NCBI GenBank assembly: GCA_964036045.1
Contig: OZ038384.1
Coordinates: 22,063,000 to 22,126,999 of the forward strand
DNA length: 64,000 bases
Direction: 5' to 3'
From: Eutreptiella sp. 'Long Island Sound 2002'
Taxonomy: Eukaryota > Euglenozoa > Euglenophyceae > Eutreptiales > Eutreptiaceae
The notes beneath the pieces were generated by a model. It searched no databases. It worked only from the letters and a program-made list of their open reading frames with translations, and was not told where the DNA came from. Each line of letters opens with the position of its first letter. The first letter of the stretch is position 1. Shown here one piece after another: positions 42,980-56,800 of the stretch. The position numbers were made by a program, and so were the translations under genes.

Positions 42980-45900
42980 GCCCGCGCTTGAAGCGTGGGC
43001 TATATCACCATATCACCATAGCACCATATCTCACACTGCACCGCATTTCACGTACCCAATACAACACACCCCATGTCCCGTGCCTCATATCCCGTACCTC
43101 ATGACTCATGTCTCAAACATCATATCCCGTACTCTATGAGTGAAATATACCCCTCCTAAGCTGTACTCTGACACCACATTTGACACCGCGATTCGCATAT
43201 TCCATATTTCCAAACACATTACCCATGCCTCACACTGTGTACAACATACCGCATATCCCGTACCTCGTATCCCGTACCTCATGACTCATGTCTCAAACCT
43301 CATATCCCGTACTCTATAAGCGAGAGCGCCACTGCTGCCTGTTTGCTAAAATCGCCAAAAGTCAACAGGCGGGATTATTCGTGCAGATACCCGGAACATC
43401 GATTGTGCAGTACATACAGGTTTTCAAAACACACGATTCCATGATTTCAGATTGATTTCTCGTGCCAGAAATCGAAATCGCAAATCCGCCAGATGCCATT
43501 TGACGGGCACGCGCGCGCGCCAGCAGCAGCGTGCACAATTGGGAGGATTTTTTGGGTATGACGATCGACGACAACGACGACGACGACGACGACGAACGTC
43601 CATACCACAATTAAATATATTAATGTGTACAACATACATACCGCATATCCCGTACCTCGTATCCCGTACCTCACGCAAACATCATATCCTATACTCTATG
43701 AGTGAAATTTACCCCTCCTAAACTGTACTCTGACACCACATTTGACACCGCGATTCGCATAATCCATATTTCCAAACACATCACCCATACCTCACACTGT
43801 GTACAACATACCGCATATCCCGTCCCTCGTATCCCGTACCTCATGACTCATGTCTGAAACCTCATATCCCGTACTCTATAAGCGAGAGAACTGTCACCAC
43901 TGCCGCCTGTTGGCTAAAATCGCCAAAAGTCAACAGGCGGGATTATTCGTGCAGATACCCGGATAATCGATTGTACAGTACATACAGATTTTTAAAAGAA
44001 GTGATTGCATGATTTCAGATCGATTTCTCGTGCCAGAAATCGAAATCGCAAATCCGCCAGATGCCATTTGACGGGCTCGCGCGCGAGCCAGCAGCAGCGT
44101 GCACAATTGGGCGGATTTTTTGGGTATGACGAACGACAACGACGACGACGACAAACGACGACAACGAACCATAGCACAATTAAATATAACTAGTGCGAAT
44201 GCCCGCGCTTGAAGCGCGGGCCATATCACCATATCACCATAGCACCATATCTCACACTGCACCGCATTTCACATACCCAATACAACACACCCCATGTCCC
44301 GTGCCTCATATCCCGTACCTCATCACTCATGTCTCAAACATCATATCCCGTACTCTATGAGTGAAATATACCCCTCCTAAGCTGTACTCTGACACCACAT
44401 TTGACACTGCGATTCGCATATTCCATATTTCCGAACACATCACCATGCCTCACACTGTGTACAACATACCGCATATCCCGTACCTCGTATCCCGTACCTC
44501 ATGACTCATGTCTCAAACCTCATGTCCCGTACCCTATAAGCGAGAGCGCCACTGCTGCCTGTTGGCTAAAATCGCCAAAAGTCAACAGGCGGGATTATTC
44601 GTGCAGATACCCGGAACATCGATTGTGCAGTAGATACAGGTTTTAAAAACACATGATTCCATGATTTCAGATCGATTTCTCGTGCCAGAAATCGAAATCG
44701 CAAATCCGCCAGATGCCATTTGACGGGCACGCGCGCGCGCCAGCAGCAGCGTGCACAATTGGGCGGATTTTTTGGGTATGACAAACGACGAGAACGACGA
44801 CGACGACGACGACGAACGTCCATACCACAATTAAATATATTAACTAGTGCGAATGCCCGCGCTTGAAGCGCGTGCCATATCACCATATCACCATAGCACC
44901 ATATCTCACAGTGCACCGCATTTCACATACCCAATATGACACACCCCATGTCCCGTACCTCATATCCCGTGCCACATCACTCATGTCTCAAACATCATAT
45001 CCCGTACTCTATGAGTGAAATATACCCCTCCTAAGCTGTACTCTGACACCACATTTGACACCGCGATTCGCATATTCCATATTTCCAAACACATGACCCA
45101 TGCCCCACACTGTGTACAACATACCGCATATCCCGTACCTCGTATCCCGTACCTCATGACTCATGTCTCAAACCTCATATCCCGTACTCTGTAAGCGAGA
45201 GTGCCACTGCTGCCTGTTGGCTAAAATCGCCAAAAGTCAACAGGCGGGATTATTCGTGCAGATACCCGGAACATCGATTGTGCAGTACATACAGATTTTT
45301 AAAACAAGTGATTGCATGATTTCAGATCGATTTCTCGTGCCAGAAATCGAAATCGCAAATCCGCCAGATGCCATTTGACTGGCACGCGCGCGCGCCAGCA
45401 GCAGCGTGCACAATTGGGAGGATTTTTTGGGTATGACGAATGCCCGCGCTTGAAGCGCGGGCCATATCACCATATCACCATAGCACCATATGTCACACCG
45501 CACTGCATTTCGCAAACCCAATACAACACACCTCATTTCCCGTACCTCATATCCCGTGCCACCTGACTCATGTCTCAAACATCATATCCCGTACTCTATG
45601 AGTGAAATTTACCCCTCCTAAATTGTACTCTAACACCACATTTGACACCGCAATTCGCATAATCAATATTTCCAAACCCATCACCCATACCTCACACTGT
45701 GTACAACATACCGCATATCACGTACTTGGTATCCCGTACCTCATTACTCATGCCGCAAACCTCATATCCCGTACTCTATCAAACATCATATCCCGTACTC
45801 GATGAGTGAAACTTACCCCCCCTAAACTGTACTCTGACACCGCATTTCACACCGCGATTCGCATAATCCATATTTCCAAACACATCACCCATGCCTCACA

Positions 45901-46088
45901 CTGTGTACAACATACCGCATATCCCGTACCTCGTATCCCGTACCTCATTACTCATGTCTCAAACCTCATATCCCGTACTCTATGAGTGAAATATAACCCT
46001 GCTAAACTGTACTGTGACATGACATTGGACACCGCGATTCCCATAATCCATGTTTCGAAACACATCACTCATACCTCACACTGTGTAC
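42980..46088. repeat. Satellite of about 650-bp units, left block
   Basis: Head-to-tail units carry, in order, a GC hairpin GCCCGCGCTTGAAGCGCGGGC (42980, 44201, 44855, 45442), CATATCACC repeats, many copies of CATATCCCGTACCTC-like 20-30 bp sub-repeats, an AAATCGCCAAAAGTCAACAGGCGGG segment, a CGCGCG run and an ACG/GAC microsatellite. Units vary by internal deletions; the hairpin is lost in one. Arg-rich or Ser-rich open frames in the units are by-products of the ACG and CG runs. The array continues after element C at 63270. Confidence 0.9.
46085..46088. repeat. Target-site duplication GTAC, left of element C
   Basis: The left flank reads …CACACTGTGTAC and the right flank GTACAACATACC. Other satellite units show the uninterrupted sequence CACTGTGTACAACATACC, which gives the empty site directly. 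Confidence 0.95.
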
Positions 46089-49034
46089 TGAAGCGGTACC
46101 CAGAACCCCATGGCCAGGTTACGGCATACAACCGGTCTCCGGTCCACTAACCCCATGCACGGCGTGTTCCGTGCCGTGAAGCCCCGCATCGGCAACCGAT
46201 GCACCGCCAGCGGAGATTTGTGTATCAGAATATCAGGAATCAACAGGGTTTTATTTTCATATTGTTTCCGTCAATTTTTATGCTTCCGTTCCGATACTCA
46301 CTGTTTTGACTGCTGGCGGTTGGTTCGCGACTTTACCGTAACCGTCAGTTTAACTGTTTATAATGGAAATTTTAACGCTATCCGTCACGAAGGCTCCAAA
46401 GTCGCCAGGAACTGCATGGATGCTTCCGCAATTTTCATAATTAATACTCGCAACCTTAATCCGAATTTTTCAGGATGTCGAAATCGGATTTTCGACTTCG
46501 ACATCCCCGCACTTGATTTGACCTCTTTCGAGTGGACCTACGTGCTTCCGTATGCACGAATCAACTTCCCTTTTATCTTGCCCCTCATTTGTCTTAAAGA
46601 TATGGGCAAAACAAAGTTGATTCGTGAGGCCACTTGTGAAGGTCATATCTCGTGCCGCTTGCGAGTATTGACGATAAGGAAACGTGGGATGTATTCACAA
46701 TACTCCCGACGTAATTTAGGAAGCTTCATAGGCCTTGCGTTTCTACACATGCGCGCTAGTGTAATGGATCATGGTCAAGAGGGTAGAGTTTGCGTTATAA
46801 CTCTTTGGCCATGATATTGCGTGCGTTAAGATAACTTTCGAGTGTAGCGCGCAAGTGTTGGTGTTGCATAGGAACTCTCCTTGAGTTCCTATGAGCGATT
46901 GACACAAAGTTATGCCCTTGGAGGGGCATGACATATCGTGGTGGGAGCTACCTTTTTGGGCAATATGTGGTATGTGCCATGTGTTGTGTTGCGTGCCCAT
47001 TTGGCGGGTCCATTGCTCCAAGCCGAACCCGCCAATGGACCTCATATTGTGCAAGCCCCTTCTCCATACTCCCTACAGTCAATTGCATGCCTAACCTTCG
47101 TGAAGGGAAGCTTGTGTGGTGATCCCGAAGCGATGCGTTGGGAGCAAAGTGTGTGTTTTACAATTTTCCATATTTTCATGTGCCCACTTGGGAAGTAGCG
47201 CTCGTAACCTTTCAAGGCGCCCCAAGTGGAGCACGTATGTGGGATCGAAGGTCAATGGTGTCAAGTCATTGTGTTTAGAAGGATTAAGTGATTGCACGAT
47301 CCAAGCCGGAGATATTATAATATAATTGTAGACCTTTCAAGGCACTTTTGTGTGTCATTGTGCCAATTTTGCCATTTTTGGCTCGTCATGATGTCAAGTG
47401 GCGACCGTATATCTCAACGTTGCGCTCAATTGACATCATGTCCCAAGTATGTTATGAGGGTACATACTTCGGTAGCCATTATATCTTGGACCCGGCGAAT
47501 AACTCCTCTTAGGCTTGGCATACCGTGGCCGCCATGTTGGCGATTTGGGACTATCCCAAATCATGGGCTCACTTGGCGACCCTGCCATTCCCAATACCGG
47601 GGGAGTTGGGCGACGCCCCAAAGATATGTTGGACACATATGACTTGATATCAATCCTATGGCACACTCCGGTCCAAGTCGGGCATGTGCCTCATTTGCCC
47701 CAACCATGAGTGTGCGCATTCTTGGCCATTTTGAGCATTTTTCGACTCTTGCTGCCCGCCGTGCCCCATGTTCTAACCTTCGTGCACGCCGGACGCATGG
47801 ACCAATGGACCATGTATGACATGGGTGTTATGGGTAGTGGTCCCCATGGTCCACACACCACGTGGGCGAAGCGGAGCCGCCTTCGTTAAGGCGCTAGGCC
47901 AACTTGAGTATGGGCAATTTTGCCATTTTTGCATTTGCGGACCCAATTGGGATCGTCACCACGCCGAGTGGCATAGAGATCTTTGACAGCCAAGGGCATG
48001 GGGGTCTCTGTTGGACTCCCGGTAGATCACGTATGGAATGGCGGATCCGATCTCCAAGCCGGCGTGGAGATATACTATTGTGAGCACACCGAATTTTGGC
48101 TCATTTCAGGCAGCCAAAATGACCCAATTTTGGGACCCCAATTTCCCCCTTCCGTGTGGTCAATTGGCGGCCCCATTTCTCTAAGCCCATAGGGAGCCCG
48201 GACCCAAATTCATGTTGTACACTCAGATGTAAGTCCTAGGTCCTGCCTCCTACCCTGTGAGTTATTGGCCTTACCTTGGCCGAGCGAGCCGCGCGTGGGA
48301 ATGACGCCAATTTTGGTGATTTTGGCATCATGACCCCACATGACTCATCCGTGTTGCCCTGATGCCGGGACCTCAGAGGGAACCAGGTTGGGTGAGGGCT
48401 CCAGGGAGTTCGTACTCGAAGGGCATAGGGTCAGTTGCCTCGTCCCTACCTCTGGCGTGTCCGGACGAGGGGTCAATTTTGGGGATTTTTGAGTTAATTT
48501 CAGTTTGGGCTGAAACAGCCCATTTTCAGCTACCAACTCCTGGGTGATAATGGCGGGGCCATATCTCTGGCTCAGAGAGGAGTTGGGACCTGCCGTTAAG
48601 GGAGCATAGGGAGCCACTGTTGGTTGACCTTGGAGCCCATTGGTTACCAGGAACTCGCCTGTGGCTGTGCAGGACACCTCTCCCTTTGGCAGGGTTTCAG
48701 GGTCCGGACTGAGCAGGGCATGGGTTGTGTTTGAGCCCCCGCCCCCATCAGCCACTGAGAGGGTCGGACCTGGGATTGGGATATGAGTTGGGACTGAGTG
48801 TCTATGGTCCTATGATGCCCTTACCCCAGTCCAGTCTTAACCCCATGTGTACATATCCTGATGTGTTGCTGTACATACTTTCGTTCCCTCTTTGCAGAGT
48901 GGCAAGGATTCTGAAACGCTTTGTCACATGACACAGGCATATTGATGCCCTTGTGAGCGTAGTGCCTTGCCTGCCTGCTCACCTGTGCGTGTCACCGCAG
49001 CGTCCCGTGGCCGGCCCCCCACGGGAACGCGTCA
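46089..49034 (+). repeat. 5' LTR of element C (2,946 bp)
   Basis: It has TGAAGCGG…GCGTCA ends as in A, about 240 bp shorter. It contains a 234-codon open frame (46110-46814) that is identical in the 3' LTR. The first ~990 bp are identical between the two LTRs; the differences all lie after about 47078. Confidence 0.95.
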
Positions 49035-49485
49035 AAAGCGTTTCACCGCCGCGGGGTTACCCAGCCCTCGCGTGCCACTCGGGGCCACCAACCCCGAGCA
49101 GCGCGTCGCAGCAGCGCGGCGCAGCTCGCAGCTCGCAGCGCAGCGCAGCGTCTCGCAGCGCAGCGCAGCGGCTCGCAGCGCCACTCAGCGACAGCGCCGA
49201 GTTCGTCACGGAGCCCGCAGCGCAGTCCAGCACATCGCCCTGACCACGCAGCAACCGTGAAAGAGGTGCACAGACCAGGACTCCTGCATCAGCCCCATTG
49301 GCCGACCCGGAGTCCCATCGGCCGACCAGCAAGGCCGCGTCAACCACCTCCACAACCACCGGCTGACCAGCACCAGCTGCACACCCAGCCCAGCGCTCCA
49401 GCACCCTCCTCAACAACCACAACCAGTTCGTTGAGTTGAACAAGAGCACATCAAGGACCTCAAGACCAACAACGCCCCCGCTGCC
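49035..49485 (+). other. Leader of element C
   Basis: It begins AAAGCGTTTCACCGCCGCGG, as in A and B; no TGG-initial primer-binding site is adjacent. A GCAGCGC / CTCGCAGC repeat run lies at about 49100-49190. No gene. Confidence 0.7.
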
Positions 49486-52400
49486 ATGGTGAATTGGCAA
49501 GAAGCGGGTAGGAGGTGGCCGCAGCCCCACCCCCATGTGGCGCGCCTGCTGAGCGGATTGCTGTGGGACCAGCAATACCGCTACAGCAATCCCCAGTGCG
49601 AAGGCGGCATGCCCGGGAGCTTCGAGCTCCGCGAGGACATGGGGGAGGACCGCCTGCGGGCAGTGGAGGAGTGGCTGCGGGCGGAAGGGTACGAGTACCG
49701 CTTCCGCCGCAAGCGCTGGAGGACCTGGACCCGGCCGGACAGGCCCGGCGAAGGGCTGCGCCCTGACGGGATTGAGGAGGACGAGGACCCCAACGCCTAC
49801 CCGTCGGGCGCCTCGATCAACGTCTCCATGTGGGACTTGATCGAGAAGAATTTCCCGGAACCGGGGAGCGAGCGCAGGCTGCAGGGCAGCAGCAGCGCGT
49901 CTCCGGCGACGGAGAAGAGGTCCGCCGGGGACAGGAAGCGGGACCGGAGGTGGCGGGAGTACCAGGAGTCCCTGGCTGCCGAAGCCGCCCAGGGCGCCAA
50001 GGGCGGAACCCCAGCCCCCAGTCCCCAACGGCCCAATGGTGGTCACCACCCCGGCTCCACCACCCTTGGCGACTACATCCAAGTCGCCAAGCAGACCCAG
50101 GCCAAGCCCCGTTCGCTGCTCCTGAAGGCCCGGCAGGCCTCAGCAGGCCCCAGCAGCGACATCGAGTCGGCCCACCGCGGGAGGACGCCGGCCGACCAGG
50201 CCAGCTCCAGCAGCAGCGTCGCTCCCGAAAGGGACGTGGCGCGCGCCTGTGAGCGCGCCTGTGGGGTGCCCTGCAACCGTCGGGTTGCCCGGCAATGGGC
50301 CCGGCAGTACAGCGCTGCCGTGGAGGGCGCCACCGGCATCGCCCAGGAGGAGGCTGCGCATGGGCGCATGGCATGGCCATCCACGCCCAGACCGTGGCGG
50401 CCATTGCGGCTGGACTCACGGCCGCAGCCGCCCATGGGGCAGCGACCGCCTGGGTCAACGGTGAGTTGGCGGCAGCCGACGAGGAAGCCCGCCTGACACA
50501 GGAGGCCATTGCCTGCAAGGAGGCCGAGGTGAAGGCGCTGGAAGAGGCGCTTGCCCAAGGGAGGGCAAAGAAGGAGGCGGAGGAAAGGGCCCACGCCGAA
50601 GCGACGGCTAAGGCCCAGGAGGACGCCGCCAAGAAGGAAGCCATCGAGGCCGCGCGACGGAAGGTCGCTGAGGAGAAGGCCAAGACGGAGGCGGAGCTGG
50701 CGGCGTTGGAGGCGCAGAAGGCGCAGCTGCTGCAGGCCCGGGAAGCCGAGGCGGCTCGTGCTCGGGAAGAAGCCGAAGCGCGAGCTGCCGCGGCCACCGC
50801 CGCCGCAATGGAGGAGGCAGAGGCCAAACTCCGCCACGAGACTCCCCCGGGAGGATCGCGAGTGGAGACCCTTCGAAGGCTTTTCGAAGGGGATGCCTCC
50901 TCCAGGATGAAGCTAGACGAGGCGGACACGGGCAGCAGTGGGAGCGGTAGCACCACCGCCCGTCGACGGAGGAAGGGCAAGGGGAAGACCCCCGAGAGGC
51001 CGCGGAGGCCAGCGGGTGGGCACCCCCACGATAGTGACCCCTTCTTCACCGCCAGTGACGGGGATGAACGAGGCCGTCGACATCGCCAAGTGGTGGCTTG
51101 GACGGGCGGAGGTGGCGGAGACGTCCCCATGGAAGGAGAGGATGAGGATCCCCCTCCTCCCTACCGGAGCTCGGAGTCCTCCGTGACCGAGACGCCCAGG
51201 TGGGGCGACATGGACGAGGATGACGACATGGAGTTCGGCATCACGAGGAAGCGCCCATCCTCGGACCCACCGAGGCGACCCGGCGGAGACCCACCGGGAC
51301 CCCCTGGCGGAGGACCTTCTGGACCCCTTGGAGGACGCCCACCGAGTGGACCCCCTGGAGGCGGACCACCGGGCGGGGGAGGACCCCCTGGACCGGGCGG
51401 ACCCGGCGGAGGCCCTCCTGGAGGACCCCCTGGGGACCCCGACGACCCACCAGGGAACGGCGACCCGGACACCACCTGGCGGTGGATTGTCTACCTCCGC
51501 AGGAGGGTCTTTGCCCTCGAGTGCGAGGTAGACACGGGCAAGGTCGAGATGGCTCGCATCTCCGGGGTCGCCGCGCGCGCGCAGAAGGACCTGGACATCG
51601 CCAGGGCCGAGACCAAGTCGCTGACCAACGTCGTCAGCGGCCTGCAGGAGAGGCTGGATGCGCTGGAAGCCCGTGGGCGCGTCGGCAGCGACCGCCCACC
51701 CCTGGAGTCTGGCTCGTCGGACGACGGCTGGGGACCCGGACCAGGTCCAGGCAGACCCCACGCCCCCGGCGGAGCCCCCAGGAGTCGCCCCAGCGCCAGT
51801 GCCCCCTCTCTCACCGCCCCCTCTCACCACAGCGCGGGCCGCCGCAACGAGCGCGTGCCGCCCGGCAGTGGCAGTGAGGAATGGCGCGATGAGTGGCTCA
51901 GCGCGGACTACCACAACCGCCGTGCTCCACCGCGGACGCCTGTACGCCCCCGACGCCCGCGACCAGCCCCGGCACCAATCCCCAGGGCTGGAGGACGTTA
52001 TGGTGGACTCAGGGATGAGGTCCCCAGAGGAGACGTGGAGTGGGATGTCGGCGAAGGTGAGGACCTGGACCTGGACCTGGACCTGGAGGAGTTCGACATC
52101 AGCCCGCCGCGTGGTGTACGACGAGAGGCCGCTGAACGCAGCCGCCGGCGCCGTGATGAGGATGCGTACATGGATGCAGTACGGCGTGAACATTTTGGTT
52201 CAGCGTACGTGGAGGAACCGCGGCGTAGCCACAGGGACTCCATGGAGGAGATGGACGTGGCGGCCATGGGAGTCCGTGGGCGAGGCCGATGGGAACCTCG
52301 GTCGACCTCGCGGCCGGCGTTCATGGTCTCTAAGGCCGCGGACGCCGCCGTGTGGGAAGACTTGAAGGACATCAAGCCCCCCATGTACGACGGCAACCCC

Positions 52401-53813
52401 CTCAACCCCGACCGCTTCTTGGAGAAGCTGGACGATTGGGGGCTGACCGTCACTGAGGACCTACCTCCCGCGGATGCGGAGAGATATGTCTTCAAACGGT
52501 TCAGGTACCGCCTGCCGGAAGTGCTCGGCGAGCTATACTTCGTGGCGACCAAGGAGGGGAAAATCAAGACCCTCAAGGACGCCAAGAAGTGGCTCAACGA
52601 GCAGGAGCGGGTGGACGCTCCGCAGGTGGCTGCCAAGCGCTGGAAGTCCATCAAGCTTGAGCATGATGGACGGGAGATCCGCCTACGGGACTGGCGTGAC
52701 TTCCGAGGGAAATACACCCTCTTCCGCCGCAATGTGGAGGATTGGAACGAGGGTGACGAGCAGGCTCGCATGCTCTCCATGCTGCCGGAAGCATGGATCA
52801 AAAGGGTCACCAAGGAGGAATCCAAGCGGGCCAAGTCCAACCACACGGTCAAGATGATGCTCCCCAAGGAGTATCATACGAACGTTGTGTCTTGGGCGAA
52901 GAAGAACGTGGCCCGGGATGTCAAACGGCACTCACTGCGGAACGCTCTTCTCATCACCGTCTCGGGCGATCGCGAGAAGACCGCGATGTGGCGCCTTGAC
53001 GATTGTGAGTTGAGCGGCCAGACCATCCGTCTGCAGCCCATCCCGGCGCGGATGAGCTGCGACGAGATCCTGGAGTGGGTTGGCGAGGAAGTACTCAAGG
53101 AGTACCGAAACCTCCACCACACCCGCGGGTTGAGACCCGGCGACCGCGACGTCAACTACGTTGGCGAGGGACCTGGCGGGGAATCTGCCATGGACCCAGC
53201 GGGAGCCGGCGGCGATGAGACTCTCGTCGACGATGACGACGACGATGAGCCCGCCGAAGTGGCCGTTTGTGCCTTCGTGGCCAGGAACCTGAGCGCGGGG
53301 AGCAAGCCGGGAAACTGGAAGCCCCTGCAGCAGGGTTGGAGGAAGCAGGAGAAGAGGGACCCTCGCCGCATTGGCGACCCTCCGCTGTCCTTTGGGGAGT
53401 TCATACGAGCTCACCCGCAGGGCTGTTTCGTGTGTTATGGGAGGAAGAAAGGCTTCAACCATGACCACCGAACATGCCCCGTCCACAAGGCCTACACGGA
53501 GGCTTACAAGAAGGCGCACGGGTCGAAGAAGCGTGCGCCCGCGGGTATCCGGGAAGCCAAAATGGAGGTCGACAAGGACGAGCTGGCCAAGCTGATGTCG
53601 TCGGTGGGGACCGAGTTGGCCAAGGAGATCCAGGAGATCAAGCGGAACTGGGTCCCCAGGTCGGACAACAAGAACAAGGAGAACAACCAGAATGACCAGA
53701 ACAAGGACAAGGACAAGAAGGGTAAAGGAGGAGGTAAAGGGGGAAGAAAGAAGGGCGTCAACGACGTTGAGGCCGAGGAGAACACCCCCTCTTCCACAAC
53801 CGACGCCCCCTAG
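49486..53813 (+). pseudogene. gag: Gag of chromovirus C with one frameshift
   Basis: ATG 49486 opens MVNWQEAG, as in A. The frame is kept to about 50358, where one base is missing relative to A (GCGCATGGGCG against GCGGAGTGGGCG). The rest continues in another frame to TAG 53811-53813. Domain order is as in A: coiled coil (about 50390-50830), Pro/Gly linker (about 51280-51470), helical repeat region, gag core (about 52350-52970) and CX2CX8HX4C knuckle near 53420. The helical region is one 21-residue repeat shorter than in A and B. A conservative reading is a recent pseudogene; a sequencing error at the single lost base would make it intact. Confidence 0.88.
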
Positions 53814-53885
53814 CGGAGCCCCTGCAGCCAAGGGCCCCAGCTAGGGCGGTCGCAGGATGGTGACGTGGGAAGCGCCGAACCATCC
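53811..53885 (+). promoter_or_regulatory. Candidate readthrough signal of element C
   Basis: TAG-CGG is followed by the ~50-nt block identical to A and B and a hairpin with stem GGATGGT (53855-53861) and ACCATCC (53879-53885). The loop sequence differs from A and B. Unlike A, the frame downstream is lost by a one-base deletion near 53966, before the protease. Confidence 0.5.
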
Positions 53886-56800
53886 CAGTCGGGAGTCGAT
53901 AAGCACAAGGGGACTGCCGCGGGCGGAAGGCCCGGTCTGGCACCCAGTCGCGGAGGCGGGGTGAGGCAAGTGAAGGCACGAACCCTTGCACCCGTCCGTC
54001 CTTCGCGACCAAGAACGTGTTTGATGTACTACAGGATCTATCCGAGAGTATCGGAGGATCACCCGGACCGCAGCTGGATGCTGCAGATGGGCAGCCTGAG
54101 CCCATTGTCCACGACCTGCACCAGTCGCTTGTTGAGCTTCTGGAACGGCCGGAGATCCTGAGTTTGCACGCCGTGCGCCGTGTCGGTCGCGAGCGGCAGT
54201 TGCATCTTAAGGTCCGTGCCTTATGCGGGGAAGTGGAAAAGGTTTTCGACGTGTTGGTCGACACGGGAGCTCAAGTCAGCTTGGTCAAGGCTGGCCTGCT
54301 TCCGCCAGAGTGTCTTACCGACAGTCGGAAACCTGTCAGGCTGAAGGTGGCGAACGGCCAGTACATGGTGGGAGGCACGAAGGAAGCGGCCATTGGGCTG
54401 CAGTTCGTGAACCATCGTGAGCTGAGCCGCCCAGACCTCGGCAAGGAAATCCTCCTGCACGGTAGCTTCTACGAGGCCGAGATGGACTGGGACATGATCG
54501 TCGGGTACGACTTCATGATGGAGACGGACTCCGGCGTCCTCCCGGCCCAGGCCCCCATGACCCTGTACCAGGACGACCAACTCTCGTGGCTCTCGTCACC
54601 TGAGCACCATGTGGAATGCCAATGGATCCACCCCGAACGCAATCAGCTCGAAGTGGCCGCGCTGGACACTGAGCCCACTGGGCCAGCAAACCAGGAGTAC
54701 GGCGTAAGGCCCGAAGTGGCGAACCGAGTGGTCGCGGACCTGGGAGCTTCGGATCTGGCCCTGGATGCGTTCTCTTCAGGAACCTCCGCCCATCTGCGGG
54801 TGTGTGAGAAGTACTGGAGCGCAAAGGACTCTGCGTGGAAGAAGCACTGGGGTCCGCATCAGGGATTGATGTGGATCCATTGCCCCCGTTGGGACATTCC
54901 AAGAGCGATAGCGAAGATTCGCAAGGACCGCTCCAAGGCAGTGCTGGTTGTTCCTATGGGATGCACCGAGGAGGAAAGTACCCGACATTGGGTAGCCTCA
55001 TTGACCAACATGACCTTGAACAAGGTCGTCCTACCGGCTGGAGAGAGTGTCTATCAGGACGCTAAGGGACAGCCCATGCCACCCCAGAGATGGCCAACAG
55101 AATTCCACTATGTGGATGGGGGCCTTGATCAGGCCGACACCACGGACTTCGTGTGTGTCAACCGTATCATAGCAGAACCTTGGAGGCAATGCTTTGCGGT
55201 TCCCCCTGTTGACATCGAAGAATCGGACTCCGAAGACCCCCTCACTGAAGAGGAGTGGGATCTGGTTCAGGGGTATATGGATCAGCCCTTTCACGACTGG
55301 GGAAACCAGCGTGAGGGCAAAGGCCAGGACAAAGCCTGGTGGGAAGTGGACTCAATCGTCTCCGGTTCCTATGACGGGAATACCTTCGTGCAGAGGGTGC
55401 TGGATCACATGTCCAGCCAAGACGAGCCACCTGGCGGTAACCCACCCACCTACGGCGATCTGTTCCGAGGCAAGACCAGAGATGGCCCTTTGGGCCACCT
55501 GGGAAGACCACCTGAGCCGAAAGCGAGCGGGGTCGCTACCCCTCAAGTAAGCTCCGTGGTTCAAGTGCCCGGAAAAGCCAAGGCGGAGTCCGATGACTGC
55601 CCCAAGATCCAGGCGTTGAGGGCCAGGCTGAAGCAGAAGTATGGCGAGACCTTCTTCAGCGGCAAGCCTGTGTTCCCCCCACCGGTGCGTGGACCGTATG
55701 GCGAGGCCAAGATACGACTGAAGCAGGACCCCCGTGTGTATCGTCACCGGGAGTTTGCCCTGAGGGGCGAGAGGAAAGAGGCCATGGAGAAGATCCTCCG
55801 TGACTTCATCCAGAGAGGCTGGCTTGAGCCGTGCCACTCCGAATGGGCCTCTCCTTGCTTCGTCGTCCCCAAGAAGGTTGCCGGTGAGTGGCGGCTCGTG
55901 GTCGACTACCGCGGCCTGAACGCCCAAACGCAGCACGACAGCTATACGCTGCCCCTCATTGAGGACATGCTGCAAAAGCAACACCGGCGGAGGATCTTCA
56001 CGGTGATTGACCTGAAACATGGTTATCATCAGATGCCTCTCGCCGAGGAGTCCCGTGCCTGCACAGCCATGAGCACCCCACTTGGACCTCTCCAGTGGAA
56101 GGTGATGCCCATGGGCGTTACCAACGGCAATGCGGCTTTTCAGCGGATGCTGGAGAACCTGCTTGAGCCGGTGCGCGACTGTGCGGACCCCTTCGTGGAC
56201 GACGTGATCATCGCGTCCGGGGACCCCAGCATGAGCTACGAGGAGCTCCTGGAGGCACATGAAAGGGACGTCACTCGAGTGCTGGACCTTCTGGTTCGGC
56301 ACAAACTCACGGGCAGCAGTGACAAGGCCACCATTGCGGTAAGCGAGGTGGTCTTCGCTGGCCACGTGGTCGGGAACGGGCAGCGAAAGCCCATACCTGG
56401 CAAGGTGGCTGCGATCGAGCACTGGGAAAAGCCCAAAACGGTCTCTGAGCTACGGGCGTATCTGGGGTTCTGCAACTACTACTCGGGGTATATCAAAATG
56501 CATGCCGAGTATGCAGCCCCCATGACGACCATGCTCAAGGGCAACCGAGAGGAGACCAAGAAGGGGTCCAAGAAGGCTCTGGTCTGGACAGCTGAGTCCG
56601 ACCGTGCCTTTGAGGGGATGAAGCAGGCGCTGCTATCCGCAGTGGGTCTGCACCTCGTGGATCCCGACCGAGGGTTCGTCCTGCGCACCGACGCTTCCGA
56701 CTACGCCATTGGCGCTGTGTTGGAGCAAGTGCTTGACGACGGGAGGCACGTGCCCGTGGCCTTCTGGAGCCGAGTCCTGGCGGAAGGCCAGAGACGGACG

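Noticed and set aside
43424-44916. Arg-rich and Val-rich open frames in the satellite
   Set aside because: They arise from ACG/GAC and CG microsatellites, recur at every unit in several frames, and end at different points.
42980-46088. CRISPR-like array of regularly spaced repeats
   Set aside because: Units are ~650 bp with internal sub-repeats and no unique spacers; this is a eukaryotic satellite.
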